Part shown: in pieces, positions 33,988 to 44,222 of the stretch
How the letters are laid out: every line of letters starts with the position of its first letter
Numbering within the stretch: the first letter of the stretch is position 1
Assembly (NCBI GenBank): GCA_024195585.1
Contig: SWBL01000208.1
Location: 1 to 64,000 of the forward strand
Length of the DNA: 64,000 nucleotides
Source of the DNA: Aureobasidium sp. EXF-3400
Lineage: Eukaryota; Ascomycota; Dothideomycetes; Dothideales; Saccotheciaceae
Direction: 5' to 3'
Program-made: the position numbers and the translations under genes
The notes under the pieces: model-generated
What the model was told of the DNA's origin: nothing
Database searches by the model: none
Seen by the model: only the letters and a program-made list of their open reading frames with translations

Positions 33988-36381
33988 TCACAGCACTCTC
34001 AACTCAATCTGCCCAAAGGCCTCTGCTTGCTCAGCATTCAACAATCCCCTTGTCACTAACGTCAGTACATGCAGAAATCCCTGCGCAGCAACAACTTTCG
34101 AATTGCTCTCCGGCTTCAGCAGATCCCCAAACTCGACAAACTCATCTTTGGCCTCGGAAGCTTCCACATCAAGCACAGAAGCAATAGCCTCGATAGTAGT
34201 CTCTTGCCTTTCTTGGGCCTCGGCAATCCCAGCCTTGACGAAAGCGAGAAAGTTCAGGGACTCGGTGGATAAGGCTGCAGAAAGAAATTGAGAGGTGCCA
34301 GCGACTTGGGTAGATACGGCGGCGGCAGGTCCGAAGAGATCAAAGTCTGTGGCTTGCGAGGGACGAGTGGGGGTTTCTGCTGCGTTGTCGGAAACGGCGA
34401 AGTCGTCGTTGAAGTGTGCATTATCGTCGCTTTGCATGAAATTCATGTCCTCAACATTGGTGGTGGGAAGGGCTCCTCTGCCGACAAGAGGAGAAGCCGA
34501 TACAGTCAGACGTCCACGGTGTGAGGAAACGATGTTGAGGCCACCGCCGCCAGCGATGGAGGAACTGGGTCCTGCGGCACCAGGGCCGTAAAGTGGGAAG
34601 GGAGGCACGAAGCCAGTGTGAGAGGACCCGCGTGAGGGAGGAGCTGCATGGTTCCAGGGCAGGGTATGAGCAGAGGAATGGCGGTCTGCCAGTGGAGTTG
34701 GCGCTTCACGGCCCTGTTCGATAGTGTCGTGGATAGTATCATCGATGAAGCCAGTGTCGAAAACAGCAGCATCATTTGAATCTGCTGCTCTGCCGACTTC
34801 ATTGTCGTCGCTGCGGGAACGGACTCTTCTTTCTTGATCGTCATCGTTCTCATCGACGTCTCGTGGATGCTTGGTTCCTGCTATGGTAAGTTGAATACCT
34901 GTTAGTGCCTGGAGGAGCGCGTTACCACTGAACATCCTCAATGGCTCTGGCATGTAGTCCTCTGCGCCTTGATACGCGGTACCCAGTCCACCAATCCCGT
35001 TCTGCAATACCCAAAAGTTTGCATTCTTGCGGGCCAGGACAAGGCTTTTGTTGTGCAACTTGTGCTGTGTGGCAATGAATTGATTGTCGAGATACTCACG
35101 ATCCCAATTCTGGAGATCAATGTTGTGGAGTTCGAGTTCTTGATCTTGGGGTAGTGGTTTAGGAACGCGAACACGGGCGGCAGGAGCAGATGCGGTGGTG
35201 GATGAAGCCTGACTGTGTGCTTCTTCCCCTTGTGCAGCGGCCGGGTCATCAGGGTCCGCTTGTTGAGCGGCAGTGCGTGGAGTAAAAGGCCGGGCGTCTT
35301 GCATGTCGACATCGTCTTGGTACACCGGAAGAGAATCGTCGTCGTACATGACCACATCTCGGTCAGAGTTCGAATCTGGCAGGGCACCATCGCGAATGAC
35401 AGGCGCAGGCGTGTATACTGAAGCTGCTCTTCCGTCCCCAGGTGCTGCAGCATTGTCAACAATATTGCCGTCAATGTCGAAATCTAGGCCCAAGCCTAGA
35501 TCCAGCTCAGGGAGGAGTCCTTCTTCATTGGCACCGAGTAGTGAGCGACTGTAGCCTCTATTGTGATCAGAGCCGCCGAGACCGAGACCAAAGCCATCTC
35601 CTCCCGCCGACGATGAATGGGTAATGATAAGGTCCAAATTGGGGTCCATATGTTCGGAGCCCAAACCGCTTGAGGTAGTGGCATGCGGAGACAGAAGACT
35701 GGATCTCGGAGACGAGCCTTCACCACTGGTGAAACCTAGGACATCATGAAAGGGATCAAAGTCCATACCCCATGCGAGTTCGGGTATGAAATTTGGGTCG
35801 TCGTCAAGGACAAGTTGACCAGGTCTATGGTAGTCTCGTATCAGTCTGCAATGCCCCCGGAAGTTGGAGAAAAGAGGGATGGCTTACTTGGCTTTGTGCT
35901 TGCCATCGAGTTCGATCGGAGCCACATGCAATGAGCGTAGTAGAGTGCGTATCTTGTTCTGCTCTAGTTGTGCGTCTTTGAGGACGAAGTTGCATTGCTC
36001 GCCGTAGACACGCGTAACTCCATATCTGGAGGGTGTTTGTCAGCAATACTCAGAGACTTTGAATGTTGGACAACTTACAGCAAATTACTTTGCAGTCTGA
36101 GTGCCATAGGCGCCTCTGGTGACACGATCGTCTGACATGCTTTGGGAATGTTGACTGCGCAAATCTCCTTGCGGTCAACTTTCTTGAGTGTGGATTTTGA
36201 TCCCAACGTTGCAACAAGCCTGAGGAGATGGTTAGGAGCGCGACTTTTGATAGTGTTCTGAGGGACTTTTACCAGACTGTTGCCACGCCGTGCTTGCGCG
36301 AGGTAAGAACTATGCGCAATCAAGTTAAATGAGAAACTCGGAATCGAAGAAGTGTTGCTTACCCTCGTGGCTATAGAACAT
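33988..36381 (-). CDS. REC8: Meiotic cohesin kleisin Rec8
   Basis: Model: complement(join(33988..35824,35888..36025,36079..36219,36273..36309,36363..36381)), 723 aa. Rec8 closes the meiotic cohesin ring between the Smc subunits and is cut by separase. The N-terminal kleisin domain (1-~115) begins MFYSHEVLTSRKHGVATVWLVATLG and continues with PEAPMALRLQSNLLYGVTRVYGEQ. Exons 1 and 2 are only 19 and 37 nt, placed by this conserved start. The middle is long, acidic and Ser-rich as usual. The C-terminal winged-helix domain starts near ESLNFLAFVKAGIAEAQE and ends IELRVL. Introns are 53, 53, 53 and 63 bp. The very 5' placement of introns is typical for the family. Confidence 0.93.
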
Positions 36382-37423
36382 GATTAAAATGCACCTAAAA
36401 ACATGCGGAGGGGAAAGAGAGAAGAAGGACAAGAATCGTACACGAGTTGATAAGATGGAATGATGATGGAATGAAGTGTTGAAGAGAGTGTTGTAACGTA
36501 AGGTGACCGTCAGAGGATGTGTTGCCGATAGGGCGTGCTAAACGGTGTTTGAAAGCGCGAAACACGTAGAGATAGTCGTGTAATAGACGTGTAAATAATA
36601 GTTGGTAGGGGGATGCTTTGTTGAAAGAGCTGATTGAAGTGTTCGAGATTGACAGAGGAAGGATCGTTTTCGAGGACCCATTAAGGAGTCAGAACGACCC
36701 AGAACACCACATTGACCTCGACGGCCGCCACCTACTCGTAGCGCTCTTGACACCTCGAGTTTTGCCAGCGCGATTGGTCTAGCCCCTGATTGTGGCTGTC
36801 TATCTCTCAGTCTTCATTCCCTCTTCACAGCCTCGACCACATATCCAATCCAAGTTCAGTCCTGCCAGCAACACGGTTGAGTGGCCCAGTTGGGCAAACT
36901 CCCTAGCGATAAAACACCCGCAAGTTTCTTTACGGTACTGGCTAAAAACCCCGGAAGGTCGCCCGTTCGATCCTCTGGCGCTCCAGAAGTAGAATATTCT
37001 GTGAGCTATGATCCACAAAGAAACTTGCTCTTGCAAGAAGAAAACATTCCTTGCAACAGATGGGGTTTTCCCAAGCTATACAGCTGCTTGGTTTTTTGCC
37101 CTTCGTGGCTCCGATTTGGACTTTTGGTCGTTGTGTTAGAGAGACCCGACTCGCCTCAACAGCCGGTCGATGATCTGAACCAGAGATGTTCCTGGTGTTC
37201 CGTTGTGAGGTACGGCTGTGAATGTGCGTCCATCCGCGGCTTCCAGAGAAACATCGTTCGTAAAAGTCCGTCCATAACATTCTCAGTCAGGCTGCCAACC
37301 ACCATGGACGCTTACCACCACTGCCGGACGGAGCGTGTTCTCTCCTAAGATCGCAGGCGGATCCAACGTCTACCACTCAATGGCATAACTCGACCTTGTT
37401 TATAGACGCTTGCATCCCATCTT
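36382..37423. other. Intergenic, REC8 promoter region
   Basis: About 1 kb. Contains the REC8 5' flank and the 3' flank of the next minus-strand gene. No gene recognised. A tRNA-like A box/B box pair near 36880 and 36965 was examined and rejected. Confidence 0.5.
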
Positions 37424-37804
37424 TTATTCTCCCTTCTCGGCCCTCTCCTTCTCCAACCTCTTCAGCTCTTTCAGTCTCCTTCTTTCTTCCTTTCTCTTTT
37501 TGACCTCCAGCTCTTCAATCTTCTTGTCGAGCATGATTTTCTTTTGCATGAGGTTGGCTCGGTAGGTTTCCAGTTCGGTGATTTGTTGGAGAGGTGTTGC
37601 TTCAGCTGCTTTTTGCCTTTCCTGAAAAGAGAATCAGTACGAAAGACTACAGGGCAGGAAGACAACAGGCAGAGAAGAACGTACCTGCTTAATGTCTTGC
37701 TTCATCTTCAAGCCCGCACCATACCAAGCTCCAGTTGCCGTGACGGCAGCAATACTGCCCGTAAGGACAAAGCGACGGAATGTCGCGAACTGAGGTGTTG
37801 ACAT
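37424..37804 (-). CDS. Small single-pass membrane protein with coiled-coil tail
   Basis: Model: complement(join(37424..37621,37685..37804)), 105 aa. After MSTPQFATFRRF comes one hydrophobic segment (VLTGSIAAVTATGAWYGAGL, residues ~13-32), then an entirely charged helical tail rich in Lys/Glu/Arg (LEVKKRERRKLKELKRLEKERAEKGE) that should form a coiled coil. Size and layout resemble small mitochondrial inner-membrane proteins, for example cytochrome-oxidase assembly factors of the Cox14 kind, but I cannot confirm a family. The 63-bp intron splits just after the membrane segment. The gene is divergent from the DASH subunit gene, 247 bp away. Confidence 0.7.
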
Positions 37805-38051
37805 GACTTGCCCTTCTACGAGTATCTGAGCTTGGAGAGAAGGTAGAAGTGTGATGATGGCATGAGCCAATGGTTGCAGAGATTCATTTGCGGCTTGTCC
37901 CGCCGCAGGTCGCTTTCTCCGCAATCGCGAATGTTTACACCTCGGACTTGCTGTTGATAGGTACACTTCCATCGCAACCATCATCTGATCAAAAGAGCAT
38001 CACAACCTACAAGTCAAAATCGCTGCAAAGAGACATCATCGCAAAACGACA

Positions 38052-38378
38052 ATGTCCAACTACTCCTCCCGCCAATCCCTCGCGCCCACGTCACGCACCA
38101 ACCACACCTCCACATCCTCCATCAACCAAACCTCGCGACTCTCCACCATACCTACCCAAGCATCCAAGCAGCGCCAACTATCGCACTTGAATTCCCAGCT
38201 TGCTCAGCTTACAGCACACATGTCTGATCTCGAGAACTTGCTCAGGATGACTGCTGTACAGGCCGAGGGAATGAGAGGTTTAGGTGGCTATGCAGGCGGC
38301 ATGTTTATGGCTGCTAGTAAGGTGTTGGGTGAGGAGGCTGTTAAGAATGAGGGAAAGGATGAGAGACAGGGGAGATGA
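38052..38378 (+). CDS. HSK3: DASH complex subunit Hsk3
   Basis: One exon, 108 aa. Hsk3 is a small helical subunit of the fungal DASH/Dam1 ring that couples kinetochores to spindle microtubules. The conserved block RQLSHLNSQLAQLTAHMSDL, followed by ENLLRMTAVQAEGMRGLGGY and GMFMAASKVLGEE, spans residues ~40-95 and matches the Hsk3 family. The first 40 residues are Ser/Thr-rich and variable. I use the ATG at 38052; the core needs nothing upstream. Confidence 0.9.
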   Translation: MSNYSSRQSLAPTSRTNHTSTSSINQTSRLSTIPTQASKQRQLSHLNSQLAQLTAHMSDLENLLRMTAVQAEGMRGLGGYAGGMFMAASKVLGEEAVKNEGKDERQGR

Positions 38379-39170
38379 ATGAGGGATGGATCGAAAGCAT
38401 GATTGCCATCGATGGCAAGAGAGCAGCCGTAGAGAAAGGGCATGGCTCTGGAACATATTCTCTTCCCTACCTGCGGACGGCAGGATCAGTGGGAGAGAAC
38501 ACAACTCTCAGGACTCTATCGTGTTATGCGACAAATGCATCCACCCAGGCTCTGGAGAAGCACATCATCATCACGGACTGACCTCCTACAACCATGACTC
38601 CAACAGCGAGAATACTGCCAAACGACATTCGTCAGCAAACTCAGCTCGTTGATATCTTGCATGCATCTTCCAGAGTGCATTGTCATCGGTCGCTATGCAT
38701 CACCTTTCGATGACAGGAGTACCTCATCTGCCGACAATTGGATGCAAACCAGGCAGCTCATTAAGTGGCTATCTGTCATCGCTCACGTTCTTATCTCGAG
38801 ATGGTCACATCTGCATGTCTGGTGGGTTCAGGAGAGACAGGAGCAGCCACCGTCCAAAAGAGCCAAACAGCAGGAGAGTGAAGAAGGAGTAAGAGAGCAA
38901 GAGTGCACAAGGAAACAAGTCTTGGAAGTTGATCATGCATGTCATTCCACGTTACATATCTGTCTAGAAACTCTTGGGGCAACAGAAAAGGCCCAAATCG
39001 CTATAGCCTGTAGACCCCTTTTTCGCTATGAAGAAACGAGCAACCTCCCATGTAATCAACAAGAAAGTTGTCAAACCCCTCTCATCTATGATTGTGTCGT
39101 GTCGTGTTACCCATTGCTTTTTTCGAGGTCATGCCGAAGAAGAAGGAAATATTGAAATGGGCGATGTCAT
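38379..39170. other. Convergent intergenic region
   Basis: About 790 bp between the 3' ends of HSK3 and UBP6. No gene or repeat recognised. Confidence 0.5.
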
Positions 39171-41031
39171 TTAGGCCAAAGCCTTCTCCTGCTCCTCAAT
39201 CGACTGCTTTGAAGGCACCTCGACGGCCTTGTACAAAAGAATCAGAGCAGAGTGGCTCTCACCACCACCGGACAGCGTCTCGACCTTCTCGGCGTCAACT
39301 TCACTGACCTTATCGTCGTTGAACCACCACCACTTGCCGTCCTCCTCGCCGATAGTGCCGTCGGGGTTCTTGCGGCCAGTCTTCTTGATGTAAGAAGTGT
39401 AGTGACCACTGTCGGCACTGGAGCCCTGGTGAGTGATGACGCCGCGGAGTTCGTAGAGACCAGTCTGGTTGGCGGTCTCGTCGGCAGCGAGCTCGGGGGA
39501 GACGTTAGCGAGGAGATCCTTTCTCATGGCAAGAATCTTCTCAGCACGCTCTCTCTCGATCTCGGCGTCGGTCTTGTAGGTCTCGGTACCGCCCATCTCA
39601 GTGTCGCCGCCAGATGCGCTCATGCCAACAGCCTTCTGCTTGGCGAGCTCGGCCTCAGAATCGGGGCCGGTAGCCTTTGTCTCACGCTCCTTCTCCTTGC
39701 GCTTCTCCAAGGGCTCAGAAACAGAGGAGTTACCGGCAAGGTCGTCACGTTCCTTCTGCATTCTCTTCTGTCTCTTCTTGGCGCGTTCAACGTCCTCCTG
39801 TTCCTTGCGGACCTCGCGAATGCGGTCACGAATGGGAATGAGCTGCTTCTTGAGCTCTTCGGTGCAGAACTCCACAGCGTCGAGCTCCATTGGGAAGGTG
39901 ACCTTGCGCATAATCTTTGCCTTCTTCTGAGTGTCCCTGCGCCAAAAGAAGCGAACGAAGTGTACGGGCATGTACTTGGGGAGGCGGGAAATGCGAGAAG
40001 TCTTGGTGTAGGTAGCCTCACGGCCAAGGGACTCAGAACGCTTCTCAATCTTCTCGTCAAGGGCGATCATAACGCCCTCACGGAGGTGGTTGGTGTCGCC
40101 GCGAATGTTGCAGTTGAGCTTGAAGAAGACGTCGCTACCCTTGACAGGCTCCTCGGAGGCATCAGACTCGTCACAGGTCATAACTGATTCGGTTGTGCCG
40201 GCCATGAACTTGTCAACCCAGTTGTTGCCACGGACGTTACCCGAAGACGACGATGAGGACTCGTCCTGCTGGAGCTTTTGGCGAAGCATCTGGATAATCG
40301 AGGACCAGGCCTCTTCAGCGTCCTGCTGTGCATAACCGTGGCCATCCTTTGACTTTTGATTGAACTGAGGGTAGCTCTGGCGGAGAGCGTTGAGGAAGAC
40401 GAGAGGAGGGAAGCCTTGTTGAGTCTCGCCCATCTGCTTGTACAGGTCGCGAAGTGAGCCAGTAAGATCGGTGGAGGAGCCAAGGCCACCCAGACCAAAC
40501 TCGCTGAGGTTGCCGAGGCTGGACGAAGGACCAGCACTACCGCTGTGAATAATGTCAGTTGGATATTTGACAAGATGTGAGTCTGTTGGTGTGCACGAAC
40601 CTGTCCTTGTAGGTGATGAGAGCGTCTCCGAGTTCGGGAATACTCTTCAGAGTCTGGAGGGCGGAGTTGAGGTAGCAGGTGTTTCCAAGGTTCTGAAGAC
40701 CGGCGGGAGTGGCGCCAGAAACTTGAGCAGCCTCAGCCTCAGTCATATCCTCCAGGAAACGAATCTTCTCGGTAGGGCGGTCGACCTGAGATGCGGCGTC
40801 TCCAGAGGGAGTACCCATCATCATGAACTGCTGACCAGGCTTGGCCTTGAGCGAAGAGAGGGCGGTGTCATCCTTCAGCTGGCCTCCCTTGATGAGAATC
40901 TTTTGACGTTCGGGCTCAACGTTTGTGAGAGAGTAGAGCTGGTACTTGAAGGTCTCTCCAGTGGCTTCGGGGTCGAGATCGACTTCGTACTTGGTGCCCT
41001 GGTGTTTGACGATGACAGGAATGGTAGCCAT
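39171..41031 (-). CDS. UBP6: Proteasome-associated deubiquitinase Ubp6/USP14
   Basis: Model: complement(join(39171..40542,40601..41031)), 600 aa. Removes ubiquitin from substrates at the 26S proteasome. The N-terminal ubiquitin-like domain (1-~75, MATIPVIVKHQGTKYEVDLD) docks on the proteasome. The USP catalytic domain starts with GLQNLGNTCYLNSALQ (nucleophile Cys119) and ends with SADSGHYTSYIKK (catalytic His). A Lys/Glu-rich helical insert (VRKEQEDVERAKKRQKRMQK) and an acidic stretch lie in between. One 58-bp intron splits the catalytic domain after TYKDS. The frame is open for 57 codons upstream of the chosen Met, but that Met has an ACCATGG context and matches the family start. Divergent from the roadblock gene. 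Confidence 0.96.
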
Positions 41032-41383
41032 GGTGAATCTGCGCACACGGAGGCAGTAGGATGGCGGACCAAAGATGTTGTAGAATGAATCTGCTTTGCT
41101 TCGTCCAAGCAACGCAGCAGAGGCGAATGGAACGGAGAACAACATCGTCACTGTCGCGTCGGAGGCCGGCGTTGAGAAACGCCGACCTGCCACGATTTGC
41201 ATGTGAGCTCCTGCAATGTTGTCAATTCAAAACATCAACCAGAATTTCATACATCCGACGTCTACCTTCTGCAGGGACTGCGACAAAACTCTCGGCACCA
41301 CCTCAACCATCTCGGCGACAAGCATTGCGACACGCAGTCACACGACCAGGATACCAACACCACCATAGCACCACAATAATACC
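41032..41383. promoter_or_regulatory. Shared promoter, UBP6 and roadblock gene
   Basis: 352 bp between divergent starts. In yeasts many proteasome genes carry a GGTGGCAAA element; I do not see a clear copy here. Confidence 0.5.
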
Positions 41384-41834
41384 ATGCAGCAGACTTCAGC
41401 CGACGATAGCTTCGCCCATCTTAGTCGCCTGTCGCAAAAGGCGGGCGTGCAAGCAACTCTGATACTCTCTCGCGAAACCGGTGCCATCGTTCGTTCATCT
41501 GGTCTCGTCTCCCGCGACGAATCCTCGAACTCAGAGAGTACACTACCTGCCTCGAATGGCTTGACGGATGATCGGACTGACGGTGCTATGCCGAGCGCCG
41601 AGCACGTCGCAGAAGTCGTATGGAAGTTCGCCAAAGCTGCTGGCGACATGTTGCAAGAGCTGTCAAAATTGCCCGACGACGATGTAAAGTTGCTCAGGCT
41701 GCGTTCCAAGAACAAGGAATATGTCATCTTCCCGGGTACATACACAATCCTCCATTTGCTGCCAACTTCGCACTGACAACCTCTTAGATGCCAAATTCAT
41801 TGCCGTTGCCATTCACAGCACTGCGCCAGCATGA
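41384..41834 (+). CDS. Roadblock/LC7-type dynein light chain
   Basis: Model: join(41384..41735,41788..41834), 132 aa. Probable dimeric light chain of cytoplasmic dynein for microtubule transport. The LC7 fold is recognisable from LSQKAGVQATLILSRETGAIVRSSG, the helix AEHVAEVVWKFAKAAGDMLQEL, then KLLRLRSKNKEYVIFPG and the last strand DAKFIAVAIHSTAPA. A ~35-residue Ser-rich insert between strands makes it longer than animal roadblock (~96 aa), as usual in fungi. The 52-bp intron sits before the last strand and the second exon is only 47 nt. Convergent with the DUF1348 gene, 151 bp apart. Confidence 0.88.
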
Positions 41835-41985
41835 AGACCTGACCAACACAGCGACATCGCCTTATCAGGTTTGCCAAGAACTCTCGTAACATCGTGCCAT
41901 TTGTCTGTCAAGACATAGTTCGAGACTACAGATTTAGGTGCCGAGACGAGGCTGCAAACTGCTCTATGATCTTCGGCATGTTCCC

Positions 41986-42618
41986 TTACCAGTGAGCTTC
42001 GGAGATTTCCACCGAGTTCACGTCAACTCCATCTTTGAACCAACGCTCGGTCTCGCTGATCTCGATGTTGTTACCACTCATCTGCCTCTTGCGCATCTTG
42101 CCATCCTCGGCAAAAGTCCAGTCTTCGAGACCATAACACCTCATCCATTTTCCGGTCTCGGCGTGCTTGAACTCATACCAGAACTGCACCGCGATCTTGT
42201 TATCGCCGAATGCGAACAGCTCCTTGCGGAGGCGGTATTCTTTCTCTATCGCCCATTTGCGAGTCAGAAAGTCGATGATGGCTTCAGTCCCGCTGAAGAA
42301 GTGGTCTCTGTTACGCCAGATGCAGTCTGTAGTGTAAGCCTAAGAGGGGTGGTTAGTACGAGGTCCAAGGGACTGCATCTCGAGGGGGTTGAGAATTGTC
42401 AAGCAATTGAACACAACAAGATAGAGAACGGGGTCTGAGGCTGGAAGGAAGCTTGCACCTCTTATTTACCTTTGCAACGTCTTCAGGGTTTCTGCGGGAT
42501 TTGATCAGCTCCGTAGAATACCGAACCACAACACAAGATCTCACTGAGCATTCCACAAGTCCTGGGCCTTCTTTACTTTCTCTTGTGCAGTCGTCTGAGT
42601 AAATGGTGGCTTTGACAT
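41986..42618 (-). CDS. SnoaL/NTF2-like protein, DUF1348 family
   Basis: Model: complement(join(41986..42339,42470..42491,42545..42618)), 149 aa. A small cone-shaped alpha+beta barrel of the NTF2-like superfamily; the function of DUF1348 proteins is not established. Diagnostic parts are NPEDVAKAYTTDCIWRNRD, DFLTRKWAIEKEYRLRKEL, IAVQFWYEFKH and WMRCYGLEDWTFAEDGKM. Exon 2 is a 22-nt microexon, supported on both sides by frame and by the conserved NPEDVAK. The 130-bp intron 2 is longer than intron 1 (53 bp). Divergent from the peroxiredoxin gene across 420 bp, so co-regulation under stress is possible but unproven. Confidence 0.88.
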
Positions 42619-43038
42619 GTTCTCTATTTGTTCTGACAACACTCGAGGTCAGACAGATGTTCAGCTGGTGACGTATTTGCGGTGTTCATCAAGGTGACTC
42701 GGAGAGCAGCAGCTTCCCGAAATCGGTCCGCCGGATTTGACTCGAGAAACCACGTTTTCGGCAACTTCCACGTATTTGCGTCAATGCTGTGGAGCTCTTC
42801 TCCGTTGAGCAGAGAAACAAGAGCGGTGGATCATGGAAAGTGCCAGAGACTCACGGGCTCTGGCCGACCGGATGAGTGATCGTCTGATTTCAAATCTAGT
42901 TCCCGAAATGATAGAGTAGCTCCAGACATAAAAGTGCTCACGTCTCCTTCAATTATTCTTTACATATCAGATTAATTCACCTCTGCTTCTATCAATCGAC
43001 CTTCTCTCACAAATCTCATAGACCCAATCACATTCAAA
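42619..43038. promoter_or_regulatory. Shared promoter, DUF1348 protein and peroxiredoxin
   Basis: 420 bp between divergent starts. ACATAAAAG near 42926 is TATA-like for the peroxiredoxin, followed by a C/T-rich leader up to its ATG. Confidence 0.5.
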
Positions 43039-43657
43039 ATGGTTCTCAAGGCTGGTGACAAGTTCCCCGAGGGTGTCAAGTTTGGGTATGTTCAAATGTC
43101 ATTATACACAATCCTGGCTCTGACAAATGTTCAATAGCTGGGCCCCTATCCTCGACGAGGACCCGACCGTCTGCGGTATCCCTCAGCTGTACGATGCCAA
43201 CAAGGAGTGGGCTGGCAAGAAGGTCGTCATCGTTGCCGTTCCTGGTGCTTTCACCCCTAGCTGCTCCGCCTACCACCTTCCTCCCTACGTCCAGAAGTTC
43301 CAGGAGCTCAAGTCCAAGGGTGTCGACATTGTTGCTTTCATCTCCAACAACGACGAGTTTGTCCTCAACGGATGGGGCAAGGTCAACCGCGTTCCCAAGG
43401 GTGAAGACTTCCTCATGCTCTCCGACAGCAAGACCTTCTTCTCCGAGAACCACGGCTGGCAGGCTGGCCCTAACAAGGGTGACCGCACTGGTCGCTGGGC
43501 TATGATCGTCGAGAAGGACGGCACCATCAGTTACGCTGAGAACGAGGCTCGCCTCCAGGACGTCCAGGTAAGAACACATAGAAAGTGCCCCACAATCGGG
43601 TCGTACTAACATCAGCACCAGGTTTCCTCTGTTGAAGCCATCCTCTCCAAGCTCTAG
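43039..43657 (+). CDS. Peroxiredoxin, Prx5/Asp f 3 type, peroxisomal (PTS1 SKL)
   Basis: Model: join(43039..43085,43138..43567,43622..43657), 170 aa. Thiol peroxidase that reduces H2O2 and alkyl hydroperoxides. The peroxidatic cysteine is Cys58 in PGAFTPSC, and Cys28 in TVCGIPQ is the likely resolving residue; the 30-residue spacing is that of Asp f 3. The C-terminal SKL directs it to peroxisomes and is encoded by a 36-nt last exon. The final intron has two possible acceptors six bases apart (ATCAG and ACCAG), which would add or omit His-Gln; I use the second because the first is only ~7 nt from the branch A. Codon bias is strong, suggesting high expression. This family is a known fungal allergen group. 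Confidence 0.93.
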
Positions 43658-44222
43658 AAGCGTTCGCATGAAAGATTGTCACGTTAATAATGGAAGTTGG
43701 CTCTAAGAGGCCATGCTGGTACAGACAATACACCTAGATCATAGAAATGCCGCAATGAACAATAACATTAATCTGAACAAAATTCGTATCTGAGCAGTAA
43801 TTCGACATAGAGCAATGGCAACCTCATAGTCCAAGGTCATCTGGCCAAGAGCCACAGATTCCTCAGGTGCATTGAACTCGGAATGCATGTCATTGTATTC
43901 ACAGTACGGTACGATTTCCAAGATTATGTTGCATCACAAACGACCCGCTACCTTCAGTTGAAATATGGAGCAGGAGATACAGGACGGACTTCTTTCTCAC
44001 GCGACCCATCGGGACCGACAATGAAGCGGTCAACCTGCCTAAAAGCCTTCTCCTGAAGATATCAAAGACTCGCAGCGGGCGCGGTTGAGAGAAAGAAGAC
44101 AAGAAAGCTCGTGCGCAAAAATAAGAACAGACTCGACCAGGATTCGCTTAGTCAGCGGCAGAAAGCTGCGAAATTCGCACTAACATTCGCTCCTCTCTGC
44201 AACTACAAAACCCGCAACAATC
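43658..44222. other. Intergenic
   Basis: 565 bp before the Rab escort gene. AATGCC-containing A/T-rich sequence near 43742 faintly resembles the small-element ends but has no partner. No gene seen. Confidence 0.5.

Noticed and set aside
36872..36986. tRNA-like A box (TGGCCCAGTTGG) and B box (GTTCGATCC) about 80 bp apart
   Set aside because: No acceptor stem, T stem or anticodon stem can be formed around them, and no T-run terminator follows at a fitting place.
39252..40187. 311-codon open frame opposite UBP6
   Set aside because: Shadow of the high-bias UBP6 exon; Leu/Val-rich composition typical of an antisense frame.
43739..43775. ATAGAAATGCCGCAATG as another element end
   Set aside because: Only partly matches the terminal repeat and has no inverted partner within 600 bp.
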